Counted from the first letter of the stretch, positions 51,030 to 60,574 are shown. The stretch: 64,000 nt of DNA from an uncultured Clostridia bacterium (GCA_934464705.1 CAKSKB010000018.1:5148-69147), one strand, 5' to 3'. Notes: generated by a model not told the origin, from the sequence alone. Translations and numbers: made by a program.

Positions 51030-52256
51030 ATGAATATAATAAACGGCGGTGTTACTGCTGCAAAGGGCTTTAAGGCGTACGGGCTTCGGGCGGGAATAAA
51101 GAGCGGAAAGACCAACCGTGACATGGCGATGATATTTTGCGAAAGTGATGCGGTATTAGCCGGAACATTTACGAAAAATCTTGTGAAGGCGGCGCCCGTG
51201 AAGTGGGATAAACGGCTTTGTGATGAGCAAAAAACAGCACGCGCGGTTGTTATAAACAGCGGTATCGCAAATGCCTGCACAGGTGCGAAAGGGCTTTCCG
51301 ATACGGAAAAAACGGCAGAAATTGCAGCGGAAGCACTGGGTGTAAAAAAGGAAGAAGTGCTGGTTGCTTCAACCGGAGTTATAGGTGCAAATCTGCCGAT
51401 GAATATAATCGAAAACGGTATAATTATGCTTAAAGATAAGCTTGAGGCAACGGAAAACGGTGCAAATCTTGCTGCGGAGGCTATTATGACAACCGACACA
51501 AAGCCCAAGCAGATTGCGGTTGAATTCGATATCGGCGGAAAAACTGTCAGAATGGGCGGAATGTGCAAAGGGTCGGGGATGATTCACCCGAACATGGGTA
51601 CGATGCTTGGATTTATAACTACCGACTGCGCAATCTCAAAGGAGCTTGCGGTAAAGGCTTTGCGGGCAAGCATTGAGGACAGCTTCAACATGGTTTCGGT
51701 TGACGGCGATACATCTACGAATGATACGGTTCTGCTGCTTGCAGACGGCATGGCGGAAAATGATGAAATCGTCGGCGAAAGCGAGGATTACAAGGCGTTT
51801 TGCGAGGCGCTTGATTATGTGACTAAGTTTCTTGCGATGAGGATTGCCGAGGACGGCGAGGGTGCGTCAAGGCTTTTTGAGGTTACGGTTTTGGGCGCAA
51901 AGGACAAGTCTGCGGCAAAAACTCTGGCTAAATCGGTTGTAACATCAAGCCTTACAAAGGCGGCGGTTTTCGGCAAGGACGCAAACTGGGGCAGAATTAT
52001 GTGCGCTCTCGGTTACAGCGGAGCGGATTTTGACCCCGACAAAACGGATATTTACATAGAAAGCGAAAACGGAAAACTAAAGCTTGTTGAAAACGGTTTC
52101 GCAACCGATTACAGCGAGGAAAAGGCGACGGAAATTCTCGGTGCGGACAAGGTAACTTGTACCTGCGATGTGAAAGACGGCGGTTTTTCCGCCACTGCAT
52201 GGGGCTGCGATCTGACATTTGACTATGTTACGATTAATGCCGACTACAGGTCGTAA
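51030..52256 (+). CDS. argJ: Glutamate N-acetyltransferase/amino-acid acetyltransferase ArgJ
   Basis: 408 residues, full length. Transfers acetyl from N-acetylornithine to glutamate (cyclic arginine route). The self-cleavage site is in KGSGMIHPNMGTMLGFITTD, where the Thr of GTML becomes the N-terminal nucleophile of the beta chain. KAAPVKWDKR, SGIANACTG and VSVDGDTSTNDT are also typical. No other arg genes are near, unlike the usual argCJBD cluster. Frame open at 50991; ATG 51030 follows AAAGGAG. Confidence 0.95.
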   Translation: MNIINGGVTAAKGFKAYGLRAGIKSGKTNRDMAMIFCESDAVLAGTFTKNLVKAAPVKWDKRLCDEQKTARAVVINSGIANACTGAKGLSDTEKTAEIAAEALGVKKEEVLVASTGVIGANLPMNIIENGIIMLKDKLEATENGANLAAEAIMTTDTKPKQIAVEFDIGGKTVRMGGMCKGSGMIHPNMGTMLGFITTDCAISKELAVKALRASIEDSFNMVSVDGDTSTNDTVLLLADGMAENDEIVGESEDYKAFCEALDYVTKFLAMRIAEDGEGASRLFEVTVLGAKDKSAAKTLAKSVVTSSLTKAAVFGKDANWGRIMCALGYSGADFDPDKTDIYIESENGKLKLVENGFATDYSEEKATEILGADKVTCTCDVKDGGFSATAWGCDLTFDYVTINADYRS

Positions 52257-52281
52257 GTTGTAATATTGTTCTGCTTTTTAA

Positions 52282-52317
52282 ATGCACCTCCGAAGGAATT
52301 TCGGAGGTGCATCTGTT
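52282..52317. terminator. Bidirectional terminator after argJ
   Basis: 13-bp perfect stem ATGCACCTCCGAA/TTCGGAGGTGCAT with a 5-base loop; T run on the plus strand and, less clean, on the minus strand for the DUF3343 gene. Confidence 0.88.
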
Positions 52318-52324
52318 TTGCACG

Positions 52325-52564
52325 CTAATCTTTTTTCTCGGCTGTTTTTCTTATTTTGATTCCGTATTCTTCGGCGAGGCGGACGGATTTGTAAAGATGC
52401 CTTTCCGGTATTATCAGACTGTATCCGCAGCCGCCGTCGGATACTGCTTTCGGCGTGTGAACCATGTTGCTTTTTATTCCTTCGGCAGAAAGCAGCTTTG
52501 AAAGTCTTTGCGCCGAGGTTGCAGATGAAAAAACCAGATAGTATTCTTTTGAAAATTGCTTCAT
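52325..52564 (-). CDS. DUF3343 protein, putative Se/S carrier-like
   Basis: 79 residues. Fits the DUF3343 pattern: EYYLVFSSATSAQRLSKLL at the start and the conserved Cys segment DGGCGYSLII near 46-55. Members are often found near selenium or sulfur metabolism and near dehydratase activase genes; the role is unknown. Start ATG 52564 has GGTGA 5 bases upstream; an upstream frame extension to 52612 is without a good ribosome binding site. Divergent from the activase gene, 146 bases away. Confidence 0.75.
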   Translation of the reverse strand: MKQFSKEYYLVFSSATSAQRLSKLLSAEGIKSNMVHTPKAVSDGGCGYSLIIPERHLYKSVRLAEEYGIKIRKTAEKKD

Positions 52565-52635
52565 GTTATTCACCATATACAGTTTATGCAATAATTCGAT
52601 AAAATTTGACAAATGATTTATTAAAAATTTACCTC

Positions 52636-52664
52636 TTGCTTTTTTTTGATATTTGTGCTATTAT
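52636..52664 (+). promoter_or_regulatory. Promoter of the dehydratase activase genes
   Basis: TTGCTT (52636-52641), 17-bp spacer, TATTAT (52659-52664). Confidence 0.55.
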
Positions 52665-52710
52665 AGATTTAATGTTTTTTTATTATTATATTAAATAGGG
52701 AGAAATCGGA

Positions 52711-55638
52711 TTGGCTGATAATAAATTGACTCTCGGAATCGATGTTGGCTCCACCACGGTTAAGTTCGTGCTGTGCGAAGGAAAAAATATAATATATAAA
52801 ACCTATGAAAGGCACCTTTCCAAGGTAAGGGAGAAGACTTCCGAAATTCTTGGTGAGGTTTCAAAGCTTGTCGGGGAGCGTGAGTTTTTTGTTGCGATAT
52901 CTGGTTCTGCCGGGCTTGGGCTGGCGCAGAGCATAGGCGTGCCGTTTGTTCAGGAGGTTTTTGCGACAAGCGAGATTGTGAAGGCGGTCGAGCCGGACGC
53001 TTCGTGCGTTGTTGAGCTCGGCGGCGAGGACGCAAAGATTATCTTTTTTGACGGCGGCTGCGATGAGCGCATGAACGGCTCATGTGCGGGCGGAACGGGT
53101 GCGTTTATCGACCAGATGGCGGTTCTGCTCAATGTTACGGTTGATGAGCTTGATAAGCTGAGCCTTAATTATACACAGATTTATCCGATTGCTTCAAGGT
53201 GCGGCGTGTTTGCAAAAACCGATATTCAGCCGCTTCTTAACCAGGGCGCAAGGAAGGAAGATGTTGCGGCAAGCATTTATCAGGCGGTTGTGAACCAGAC
53301 GATTGCCGGGCTTGCTCAGGGCAGAAGAATTGAGGGGAAAGTGCTCTTTCTCGGCGGCCCTCTTTACTATTGCAAAGGGCTTGGCCAAAGGTTTAAGGAA
53401 ACGCTTAAGCTTTCGGACGAAAATGCGGTTTTTCCCGATTATGCAAGAATTTCGGTTGCGTGGGGCGCTGCTCTTTATGCCGAAAAAAGCGGCTTAAAGG
53501 CGACTGCCTCCGGGCTTATTTCAAAAATCGCTTTGGCAAAGGGCGGGATTTCGTCAAACCGTCTGCCTCCGCTTTTTGAAAATGACGGGCAGTACCGCGA
53601 ATTTATAGAAAGGCATGAAGCCGCCGATGTCCCGGCGTGCGATATTGCAAAGTATTCCGGTAAGGCTTACCTCGGTATTGACTGCGGCAGCACAACCACA
53701 AAGCTGACGCTTATAAACGGTAAAAAGGAAATTCTGTATTCTTATTATTCTTCAAATAGGGGCAACCCCGTTGAAATAATAAGGGAACAGCTTGAAAAAA
53801 TATATTCGCTCTGCGGCGACCGTATAACAATCTGCGGTTCCGCCGTGACGGGCTACGGTGAGGAACTTATTAAAAACGCTTTTTCGGTTGATTTCGGACT
53901 GGTTGAAACGATTGCCCATTATACGGCGGCAAAGCATTTCTGCAAAGATGTCGATTTTATACTCGATATAGGCGGTCAGGATATTAAATGTTTTAAGATA
54001 AGAAACGGCGCAATTGACAGCATTATGCTCAATGAGGCGTGCTCGTCGGGCTGCGGCTCTTTCCTTGAAACATTTGCAAAATCTCTCGGCTGTCCGATTG
54101 AGGAATTCGCAAGAAAGGGTCTTTTTGCAAAGGCTCCGGTTAACCTCGGCAGCCGCTGCACGGTGTTTATGAATTCATCCGTTAAGCAGTCGCAGAAGGA
54201 GGGCGCTTCGGTCGAGGATATTTCGGCGGGGCTTTCCGTAAGCGTTGTCAAGAATGCGATTTATAAGGTTATAAGGGCGGCGTCCGCCGATGAACTCGGG
54301 CAGAATATTGTCGTTCAGGGCGGAACTTTCCACAATGACGCTGTCCTGCGTGCCTTTGAAAAGGAACTGGGCAGAAGCGTTATAAGACCCCGTATTGCCG
54401 GGCTTATGGGGGCTTTCGGCGCTGCGCTGCACGCAATGAAGGCGGAAAAATCGACGATTCTGACCCCGGGCGAACTTAAAAGCTTTACGCATACATCGAA
54501 ATCCGTTGTGTGCGGCGGCTGCGGAAACCGCTGCCGCCTTACGGTGAACGATTTCGGAGGCGGAAAAAAGTATATTTCCGGAAATAAGTGCGAGAAGGGG
54601 CTGGGCAAAACGGAAAATTCGGATTTGCCGAACCTCCACGAGTTTAAACGCAAACTTCTTACATCGCTTGAACCGGGTGAAAACCGCAGAGGCAGAATAG
54701 GTATGCCGCTTGCGCTCGGAATGTTTGAACTTTTGCCGCTTTGGCACAGAATTTTTACGGAACTCGGGTTTGAGGTCGCCGTTTCGCCCATGTCAACGAG
54801 AAAGACATACGAAAAGGGGCAGTTTACAATTCCGTCGGACACTGCCTGCTATCCGGCAAAGCTTATGCACGGGCATATCGAAACGCTTGCGGAGATGGGC
54901 GTTGACGCAATTTTTTATCCGTGTCTTACCTATAATGTGGATGAGGGGGCGTCCTCCAACCATTATAACTGTCCGGTTGTTGCGTATTATCCGGAACTTC
55001 TGAAGGGAAATTCAAAATCGCTCGAAGGTCTGCGGTTTATGTACCCTTATCTTAATATAAACAACCCGAAGGAACTGAAACATGAACTGTTTAAGTACCT
55101 TTCGGATTATCATATCAAAAAATCGGAGATATCCCGTGCCGTGGACGCAGGTTTTGCGGCATACGGCGAGCATATGGAAAAAATCCGCAAAGAGGGAGAG
55201 CGTGCTCTTCGTTATGCGCGGGAAAACGGCAAAAGAATTATGATTCTTGCGGGGCGGCCTTATCATGCGGATTCTGAGGTCGGGCACGGAATAGATAAGC
55301 TTGCATCATCGCTCGGATTTGTGGTTGTCAGCGAGGACAGTATCTGCCACCTTGCAAAAATTCCGGAGGTAAGGGTTCTCAATCAGTGGACTTACCATGC
55401 AAGGCTTTACAGAGCGGCAAGATACGCGGTGGAGCATGAAGATACCGAACTTGTGCAGCTTGTGTCCTTCGGCTGCGGCGTTGACGCAATCACAACCGAT
55501 GAAATACGCAGTATTTTAGAGGACGGCGGTAAATTCTATACGCAGATTAAAATTGATGAAATCACAAATCTCGGCGCTGTTAAAATAAGGCTCAGGAGCC
55601 TCTTGGGCGCATTGGAGGAAAGGAACGGAAATGGCTGA
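52711..55638 (+). CDS. Two-domain 2-hydroxyacyl-CoA dehydratase activase with C-terminal dehydratase-like region
   Basis: 975 residues. Two BadF/BcrA/HgdC-type ASKHA ATPase domains: residues about 7-260 (LGIDVGSTTVKFVL, LGGEDAKII, CAGGTGAFIDQM) and about 320-580 (LGIDCGSTTTKLTL, ILDIGGQDIKCF, ACSSGCGSFLET). A Cys-rich part (VCGGCGNRCRL) leads to a DUF2229/HGD-D-like region (about 640-975). HgdC-type proteins drive electrons by ATP hydrolysis into dehydratases; this large subfamily has no proven substrate. Start is TTG 52711 with AGGGAG 8 bases upstream. It overlaps the next gene by 8 bases. Confidence 0.87.
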   Translation: MADNKLTLGIDVGSTTVKFVLCEGKNIIYKTYERHLSKVREKTSEILGEVSKLVGEREFFVAISGSAGLGLAQSIGVPFVQEVFATSEIVKAVEPDASCVVELGGEDAKIIFFDGGCDERMNGSCAGGTGAFIDQMAVLLNVTVDELDKLSLNYTQIYPIASRCGVFAKTDIQPLLNQGARKEDVAASIYQAVVNQTIAGLAQGRRIEGKVLFLGGPLYYCKGLGQRFKETLKLSDENAVFPDYARISVAWGAALYAEKSGLKATASGLISKIALAKGGISSNRLPPLFENDGQYREFIERHEAADVPACDIAKYSGKAYLGIDCGSTTTKLTLINGKKEILYSYYSSNRGNPVEIIREQLEKIYSLCGDRITICGSAVTGYGEELIKNAFSVDFGLVETIAHYTAAKHFCKDVDFILDIGGQDIKCFKIRNGAIDSIMLNEACSSGCGSFLETFAKSLGCPIEEFARKGLFAKAPVNLGSRCTVFMNSSVKQSQKEGASVEDISAGLSVSVVKNAIYKVIRAASADELGQNIVVQGGTFHNDAVLRAFEKELGRSVIRPRIAGLMGAFGAALHAMKAEKSTILTPGELKSFTHTSKSVVCGGCGNRCRLTVNDFGGGKKYISGNKCEKGLGKTENSDLPNLHEFKRKLLTSLEPGENRRGRIGMPLALGMFELLPLWHRIFTELGFEVAVSPMSTRKTYEKGQFTIPSDTACYPAKLMHGHIETLAEMGVDAIFYPCLTYNVDEGASSNHYNCPVVAYYPELLKGNSKSLEGLRFMYPYLNINNPKELKHELFKYLSDYHIKKSEISRAVDAGFAAYGEHMEKIRKEGERALRYARENGKRIMILAGRPYHADSEVGHGIDKLASSLGFVVVSEDSICHLAKIPEVRVLNQWTYHARLYRAARYAVEHEDTELVQLVSFGCGVDAITTDEIRSILEDGGKFYTQIKIDEITNLGAVKIRLRSLLGALEERNGNG

Positions 55639-56884
55639 AAAATACATCCCTTTCACCGAAGAAATGAAAAAAACGCATACGATTCTGGCGCCGAATATGC
55701 TTCCGGTGCATTTTAAGCTGTATATTCAGATTCTCAGAAACTGCGGATATAATATCGAACTTCTGGAGTCGGAAAGCTCGTCGGTTACGGAAGCGGGGCT
55801 TAAATATGTGCATAACGATACCTGCTATCCGGCAATCGTGGTAATCGGTCAGTTTCTGGAGGCGGTCAAAAGCGGTCGTTACGATACCGATAAAATAGCG
55901 CTTATAATGTTCCAGACGGGCGGCGGCTGCCGTGCGTCAAATTACATCTTTCTTATAAGAAAAGCGCTTGAAAGAGCCGGCTATGGGCATATTCCGGTAA
56001 TATCCTTAAGCCTTGCCGGGCTTGAAAAGCACCCGGGTTTTAAGCTGACGCTTCCTATGCTTTATAAAATGCTTTACGCAACGCTTTACGGCGATTTGAT
56101 TATGCTTCTTGAAAATCAGTGCAAGCCGTACGAGGTTAAAAAAGGCAGCGCTAAGGCGGTTTCGGATAGGCTTACAAAGGTTCTTACGGACGAGATGAAC
56201 AAAAAACATTTTTCGCTTGTCCGCATAAAAAGGAATTATAAGAGAATTATTGACGAATTCGGCAAAATTGAACTGAAACATGAAAAAAAGGTCAAGGTCG
56301 GGATTGTCGGCGAGATTTTTGTTAAGTTTTCACCCGCCGGAAATAACGGACTTGAACGGTTTTTGGTTTCCGAAGGCGCAGAGGTTGTTATTCCCGGATT
56401 TATGGACTTTATGCTCTACAGCATTTACGATAACATTATGGATTACAGGCTCTACGGCAGAAATAAGGCGCAGTATCCGCTTTACTGCACGGTTTTGAAA
56501 TTCCTTGAACATGAACAGAAAAAAGTTATAGATGCGGTCGCTTCGGACGGACGGTTCAGACCGTCAACTCCGTTTTCGCACACCGTGTCCCTGGTCAAAG
56601 ATTATATCGGCTACGGCTGCAAAATGGGCGAGGGGTGGCTCCTTCCGGCGGAAATGCTGGAACTTGCCGACAGCGGTGTGAATAATATTGTCTGCACGCA
56701 GCCGTTCGGGTGCCTGCCTAACCATATTGTCGGAAAAGGCATGATGAACCCGATAAAAAGGCGCAATCCCGATGTAAATATCATTGCGATTGATTATGAC
56801 GCAAGCGCTTCGGAAATTAATCAGCAGAACAGAATTAAGCTTATGCTTGCAAATGCGGCGGAAAAGCTTAAAACCGAAAATTAG
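55631..56884 (+). CDS. 2-hydroxyglutaryl-CoA dehydratase D-component-like protein
   Basis: 417 residues. HGD-D-type fold with conserved Cys: HNDTCYPAIVVIGQF, FQTGGGCRASNY and VCTQPFGCLPNHIVGKGM are likely Fe-S ligand sites. In many clostridia this part is fused to the end of the large activase-type protein (about 1400 residues in total); here it is a separate gene whose start overlaps the former by 8 bases. GGAGG and AAGGAA lie upstream of ATG 55631. The two proteins probably form one complex. Confidence 0.85.
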   Translation: MAEKYIPFTEEMKKTHTILAPNMLPVHFKLYIQILRNCGYNIELLESESSSVTEAGLKYVHNDTCYPAIVVIGQFLEAVKSGRYDTDKIALIMFQTGGGCRASNYIFLIRKALERAGYGHIPVISLSLAGLEKHPGFKLTLPMLYKMLYATLYGDLIMLLENQCKPYEVKKGSAKAVSDRLTKVLTDEMNKKHFSLVRIKRNYKRIIDEFGKIELKHEKKVKVGIVGEIFVKFSPAGNNGLERFLVSEGAEVVIPGFMDFMLYSIYDNIMDYRLYGRNKAQYPLYCTVLKFLEHEQKKVIDAVASDGRFRPSTPFSHTVSLVKDYIGYGCKMGEGWLLPAEMLELADSGVNNIVCTQPFGCLPNHIVGKGMMNPIKRRNPDVNIIAIDYDASASEINQQNRIKLMLANAAEKLKTEN

Positions 56885-56886
56885 TC

Positions 56887-56917
56887 AAAAGAACGGTCAT
56901 AAACGGCCGTTCTTTTT
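56887..56917 (+). terminator. Terminator after the dehydratase-like genes
   Basis: Stem AAAAGAACGG with CCGTTCTTTTT across a short loop, 3 bases past the stop, followed by T. Confidence 0.85.
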
Positions 56918-56947
56918 CAAATTCGGCATTTTTATTAATATTCACGG

Positions 56948-56977
56948 TTGACAAAACATGCCCTTTGGTGGTAAAAT
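56948..56977 (+). promoter_or_regulatory. Promoter of asd-dapA-dapB
   Basis: TTGACA (56948-56953), 18-bp spacer, TAAAAT (56972-56977). The leader is only about 30 bases, too short for a lysine riboswitch. Confidence 0.75.
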
Positions 56978-57012
56978 ATTAAGTATATAACTATATTCGG
57001 AGGTTTGATTGT

Positions 57013-58014
57013 ATGAAAAAGTATAATATCGCCGTAGTCGGCGCAACGGGTATGGTCGGGAGGACTTTTCTTAAGGTTCTTGAAGAAAAAAATCTTCCGG
57101 TTGAAAACTACTATCTTATGGCATCCGCGCGCTCTGCCGGAACAACCGTAAAGTTCATGGGCAAGGATTATGTGGTTGAGGAGCTTAACGAACATTCCTT
57201 CGATAACGGCCGCATAGATATCGCCCTTTTCTCGGCGGGCGGCTCCACAAGTGAAAAATATTCGCCGATTGCCGCTAGAGAAGGCGTGGTTGTAATAGAT
57301 AACTCAAGCGCATGGAGAATGGATAAGGAGGTTCCGCTGGTTGTGCCCGAGGTTAACCCCGAGGATATTGAGTGGAACAAGGGCATTATTGCAAACCCTA
57401 ACTGCTCCACAATTCAGGCAATGGTTGCGCTTAAGCCCCTTCACGATAAGTACGGTATTAAGAGAATTGTATATTCGACATACCAGGCGGTTTCCGGCGC
57501 AGGTATGGCAGGGTATAAGGACCTCGAAAACGGTCTTAAGGGCGAAGCTCCCAAAAAATTCCCTTATCAGATTGCCGGCAACTGTCTGCCGCATATAGAT
57601 GTTTTCCTCGATAACGGCTACACAAAAGAGGAAATGAAAATGGTCAACGAAACAAGAAAAATTCTGCATGACGATAATATCAGAATAACCGCAACGGCGG
57701 TAAGGGTGCCCGTTTTCAACAGCCACAGCGAAGCTATTAATGTTGAGCTTGAAAAGCCGTTTGAGCTTCCCGAACTTGTTGAAACGCTCCGCAATGCTCC
57801 CGGCGTTGTTATTATGGACGATACCGCACACGATGTTTACCCGATTGCCGAAAAAGCTACCGGTACGGACGAAACATATATCGGCAGAATCAGGCGCGAT
57901 GAAAGCGTTGAAAACGGCGTAAATCTGTGGGTAGTTGCCGATAATATCAGAAAAGGCGCTGCTTCAAATGCGGTTCAGATTGCCGAAAAATATATCGAAC
58001 AGCAAAACAAATAA
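57013..58014 (+). CDS. asd: Aspartate-semialdehyde dehydrogenase
   Basis: 333 residues. Reduces aspartyl phosphate to aspartate semialdehyde. NADP motif VVGATGMVGRTFLKVL, DNSSAWRM, catalytic Cys in IIANPNCSTIQAM, and conserved His in AVRVPVFNSHSEAI. First gene of the diaminopimelate/lysine branch, 21 bases before dapA. GGAGG precedes ATG 57013. Confidence 0.96.
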   Translation: MKKYNIAVVGATGMVGRTFLKVLEEKNLPVENYYLMASARSAGTTVKFMGKDYVVEELNEHSFDNGRIDIALFSAGGSTSEKYSPIAAREGVVVIDNSSAWRMDKEVPLVVPEVNPEDIEWNKGIIANPNCSTIQAMVALKPLHDKYGIKRIVYSTYQAVSGAGMAGYKDLENGLKGEAPKKFPYQIAGNCLPHIDVFLDNGYTKEEMKMVNETRKILHDDNIRITATAVRVPVFNSHSEAINVELEKPFELPELVETLRNAPGVVIMDDTAHDVYPIAEKATGTDETYIGRIRRDESVENGVNLWVVADNIRKGAASNAVQIAEKYIEQQNK

Positions 58015-58035
58015 TCCGGAAGGAAAAATTACACT

Positions 58036-58920
58036 ATGAAAAATACGGTTTTTACAGGCTCCGGCGTTGCGCTGATTACTCCGTTTAACGAAAACGGAGT
58101 GGATTTTGACGCACTCGGACGCCTGATTGAATATCATATTGAACACAAAACGGATTCAATTATTATCGCCGGCACAACGGGTGAGGCGGCGACAATGACC
58201 GTTGAGGAACACGAACAGACCATTAAATATGCCTGCCGCAAAGCTGACGGCAGAATCCCGATTATTGCCGGAACGGGCAATAACGACACCGCCTGTGCAA
58301 TTCACCTTTCAAAGTTTGCCGAAGGCGTAGGGGCGGACGGTCTGCTCATGGTTACGCCATATTACAATAAGACCTCCCAGAGAGGGCTTGTTGCGCATTA
58401 CGGCAAAATTGCTGATGAGGTTAAAATTCCGATTATTCTTTATAATGTGCCCTCCCGTACGGGGGTTACGATTTCGGTTGACGCTCTCTTTGAACTCGGT
58501 CAGCGCGAAAATATTGCGGGAATCAAAGAAGCAAGCGGCGATATGTCGCTCAGCATAAAAATGATGGAAAAGTGCGGACACCTGGTTGATATGTATTCCG
58601 GAAATGACGATATGGTTGTTCCGCTTATGTCAATCGGCGCAAAGGGCGTTATTTCCGTGCTTGCCAATGTCGCACCGGACGAAACTCACGATATGTGCGA
58701 ATTGTGCCTCAAAGGCGACTATAAGGCTGCTGCGGAAATTCAGCTTAAATATCTTGAACTTATCAATGCTCTTTTCTGCGATGTCAACCCAATCCCCGTA
58801 AAGGCGGCGATGAAAATGCTCGGGACGGACAACGGAATGCTCCGCCTGCCGCTTTATGACCCCTCCGATGAAAATAAAGCACGCATTAAAGCGGCGCTTG
58901 AATCGGTTAATCTTTTATAA
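58036..58920 (+). CDS. dapA: 4-hydroxy-tetrahydrodipicolinate synthase
   Basis: 294 residues. Condenses pyruvate and aspartate semialdehyde. GVALITPFNENGVD, GTTGEAATMT, catalytic Tyr in LYNVPSRTGV and Schiff-base Lys in IAGIKEASGDMS. In a spore former the pathway also supplies dipicolinate. AAGGAAA precedes ATG 58036; dapB follows after 14 bases. Confidence 0.96.
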   Translation: MKNTVFTGSGVALITPFNENGVDFDALGRLIEYHIEHKTDSIIIAGTTGEAATMTVEEHEQTIKYACRKADGRIPIIAGTGNNDTACAIHLSKFAEGVGADGLLMVTPYYNKTSQRGLVAHYGKIADEVKIPIILYNVPSRTGVTISVDALFELGQRENIAGIKEASGDMSLSIKMMEKCGHLVDMYSGNDDMVVPLMSIGAKGVISVLANVAPDETHDMCELCLKGDYKAAAEIQLKYLELINALFCDVNPIPVKAAMKMLGTDNGMLRLPLYDPSDENKARIKAALESVNLL

Positions 58921-58934
58921 TGAGGTGCTGACAA

Positions 58935-59684
58935 ATGACAAGTTTGATTTTAAGCGGCGCCTGCGGTCATATGGGGCGCGTTATTGCTGATACCGTCAGA
59001 AAAAAAGACGATTTTGAAATAGTTTGCGGTTTTGATATAAAACAGGACGCAGCATCACCTTTTCCGGTGTATTCTTCTCCGAAGGAGTTTTCGGGGAGAG
59101 CGGATGTTATAATAGATTTTTCACACCCTTCCGCATTTGAAGGCGTGCTTGATTATGCCGTCAGCACAAAGACTTCGGTTGTTTTTGCAACCACGGGGCT
59201 TTCGGAGGAACAAAAAGAAAAAATGAAGGCGGCTTCCGAAAAAACGGCGGTGTTTTATTCTGCAAATATGTCCCTCGGGATAAGCGTAATAACGGCGCTT
59301 GCAAAGCGTGCGGCGGAGATTTTGGGCGACGGCTTTGATATCGAAATCGTTGAAAAGCACCACCACAGAAAACTCGATGCACCGAGCGGAACCGCGCTTG
59401 CAATTGCAGATGCGCTTAACGAAAAAGAAGATTTTGAGTATGTTTATGACAGACATTCCGTAAGAAAGGCACGCAGCCCCAAGGAAATCGGTATCCACTC
59501 CGTAAGGGGCGGCACGATTGTGGGCGAACATACGGTGCTCTTTGCCGGAAATGATGAGGTAATAGAGATTAAACATTCCGCTGCGTCAAGAGAGATTTTT
59601 GCAACCGGTGCTATTGCCGCAGCAGGTTTTCTTAAGGGCAAGCCCGCCGGAATGTACTCTATGAAGGACATTGTTGAAATATAG
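58935..59684 (+). CDS. dapB: 4-hydroxy-tetrahydrodipicolinate reductase
   Basis: 249 residues. Reduces the DapA product. Cofactor motif LILSGACGHMGRVIAD, IDFSHPSAF, FATTGLS, substrate-binding EKHHHRKLDAPSGTAL and the C-terminal RGGTIVGEH. GAGGTG precedes ATG 58935. Completes the asd-dapA-dapB block. Confidence 0.96.
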   Translation: MTSLILSGACGHMGRVIADTVRKKDDFEIVCGFDIKQDAASPFPVYSSPKEFSGRADVIIDFSHPSAFEGVLDYAVSTKTSVVFATTGLSEEQKEKMKAASEKTAVFYSANMSLGISVITALAKRAAEILGDGFDIEIVEKHHHRKLDAPSGTALAIADALNEKEDFEYVYDRHSVRKARSPKEIGIHSVRGGTIVGEHTVLFAGNDEVIEIKHSAASREIFATGAIAAAGFLKGKPAGMYSMKDIVEI

Positions 59685-59704
59685 AAGATAAGAAGGATTT
59701 TTAT

Positions 59705-60553
59705 ATGTATGAAATCGGGATTTCCACATTCAAAAATGCGGTTACGGGGGAATATCTCGCTGCTTTGTCGGAAAACGAAATAAAGCATATTGAAATATCT
59801 CAGGATAATTACGATGATTTTGATTTTATCGGAGTGAAAAGGCTTGCAAAAGAGCACGGGGTAAATATCTGGTCGCTGCATCTGCCTTTTACGCCGTTTG
59901 AGATTTTAGATTTGTCATCTGAGGATAGAGATAAAAGAAGATTTTCGGTTGAAAAACTTTCGGAGCTCATAAAGCGGGCAGGCGATACCGGTATAGATAA
60001 ATTTGTGGTTCATCCGAGCGTTGAGCCGATTTCTGATGATGAGCGAGGCGATAGGCTTAAATATTCAAGAGAGAGTCTTTCGTTCCTTGCTGACGCAGCG
60101 GAGAATTTCGGCGGTATCGTTTGTACCGAAGATTTGCCGAGAACCTGTATAGGTCATTCAATAGAAGAAATGCAGTTTCTGACAGCCGAAGATGACAGGC
60201 TGAGAATATGCTTTGATACAAACCACATAACCGTTCAGAAACCCGAAGAAGCAATAATTGCACTCGGCAGCAAAATTGTAACGCTTCATGTTTCGGACTT
60301 TGACTTTGTTAACGAACGCCATTGGCTTCCGGGTGAAGGGGAGATTGATTGGGCAAAGGTTATCGCCGCACTTGAGGAAATTAATTATGGCGGCGTATGG
60401 ATGTATGAAATCGGTTTTAAGTGTCCCAAAACAATATTGCGCGACAGGAGTCTTATCCCTTCCGATTTTAAGAGAAATTCGGAAGAAATATTGAAGGGAT
60501 TAAAACCAACTGTCTTTTCAAAACAAAAACCCAACCTCGGAATGTGGGAATAA
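59705..60553 (+). CDS. Sugar phosphate isomerase/epimerase-like TIM-barrel protein
   Basis: 282 residues, AP-endonuclease-2/xylose-isomerase-like fold. Metal-binding positions fit the family: WSLHLPFTPFE, KFVVHPSVEP, GIVCTEDLPRT, CFDTNHITVQ, LHVSDFDFVNERHWLPGEGEID and MYEIGFK. Reaction unknown. It lies 21 bases after dapB with no promoter, so it is co-transcribed with lysine genes, an odd partner. Ends in a terminator. Confidence 0.83.
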   Translation: MYEIGISTFKNAVTGEYLAALSENEIKHIEISQDNYDDFDFIGVKRLAKEHGVNIWSLHLPFTPFEILDLSSEDRDKRRFSVEKLSELIKRAGDTGIDKFVVHPSVEPISDDERGDRLKYSRESLSFLADAAENFGGIVCTEDLPRTCIGHSIEEMQFLTAEDDRLRICFDTNHITVQKPEEAIIALGSKIVTLHVSDFDFVNERHWLPGEGEIDWAKVIAALEEINYGGVWMYEIGFKCPKTILRDRSLIPSDFKRNSEEILKGLKPTVFSKQKPNLGMWE

Positions 60554-60574
60554 AAATTAAATAACCAAAACCAA

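Noticed and set aside
56978..57012. Lysine riboswitch or other leader element before asd
   Set aside because: Only about 35 bases separate the promoter from the start codon; there is no room for an aptamer.
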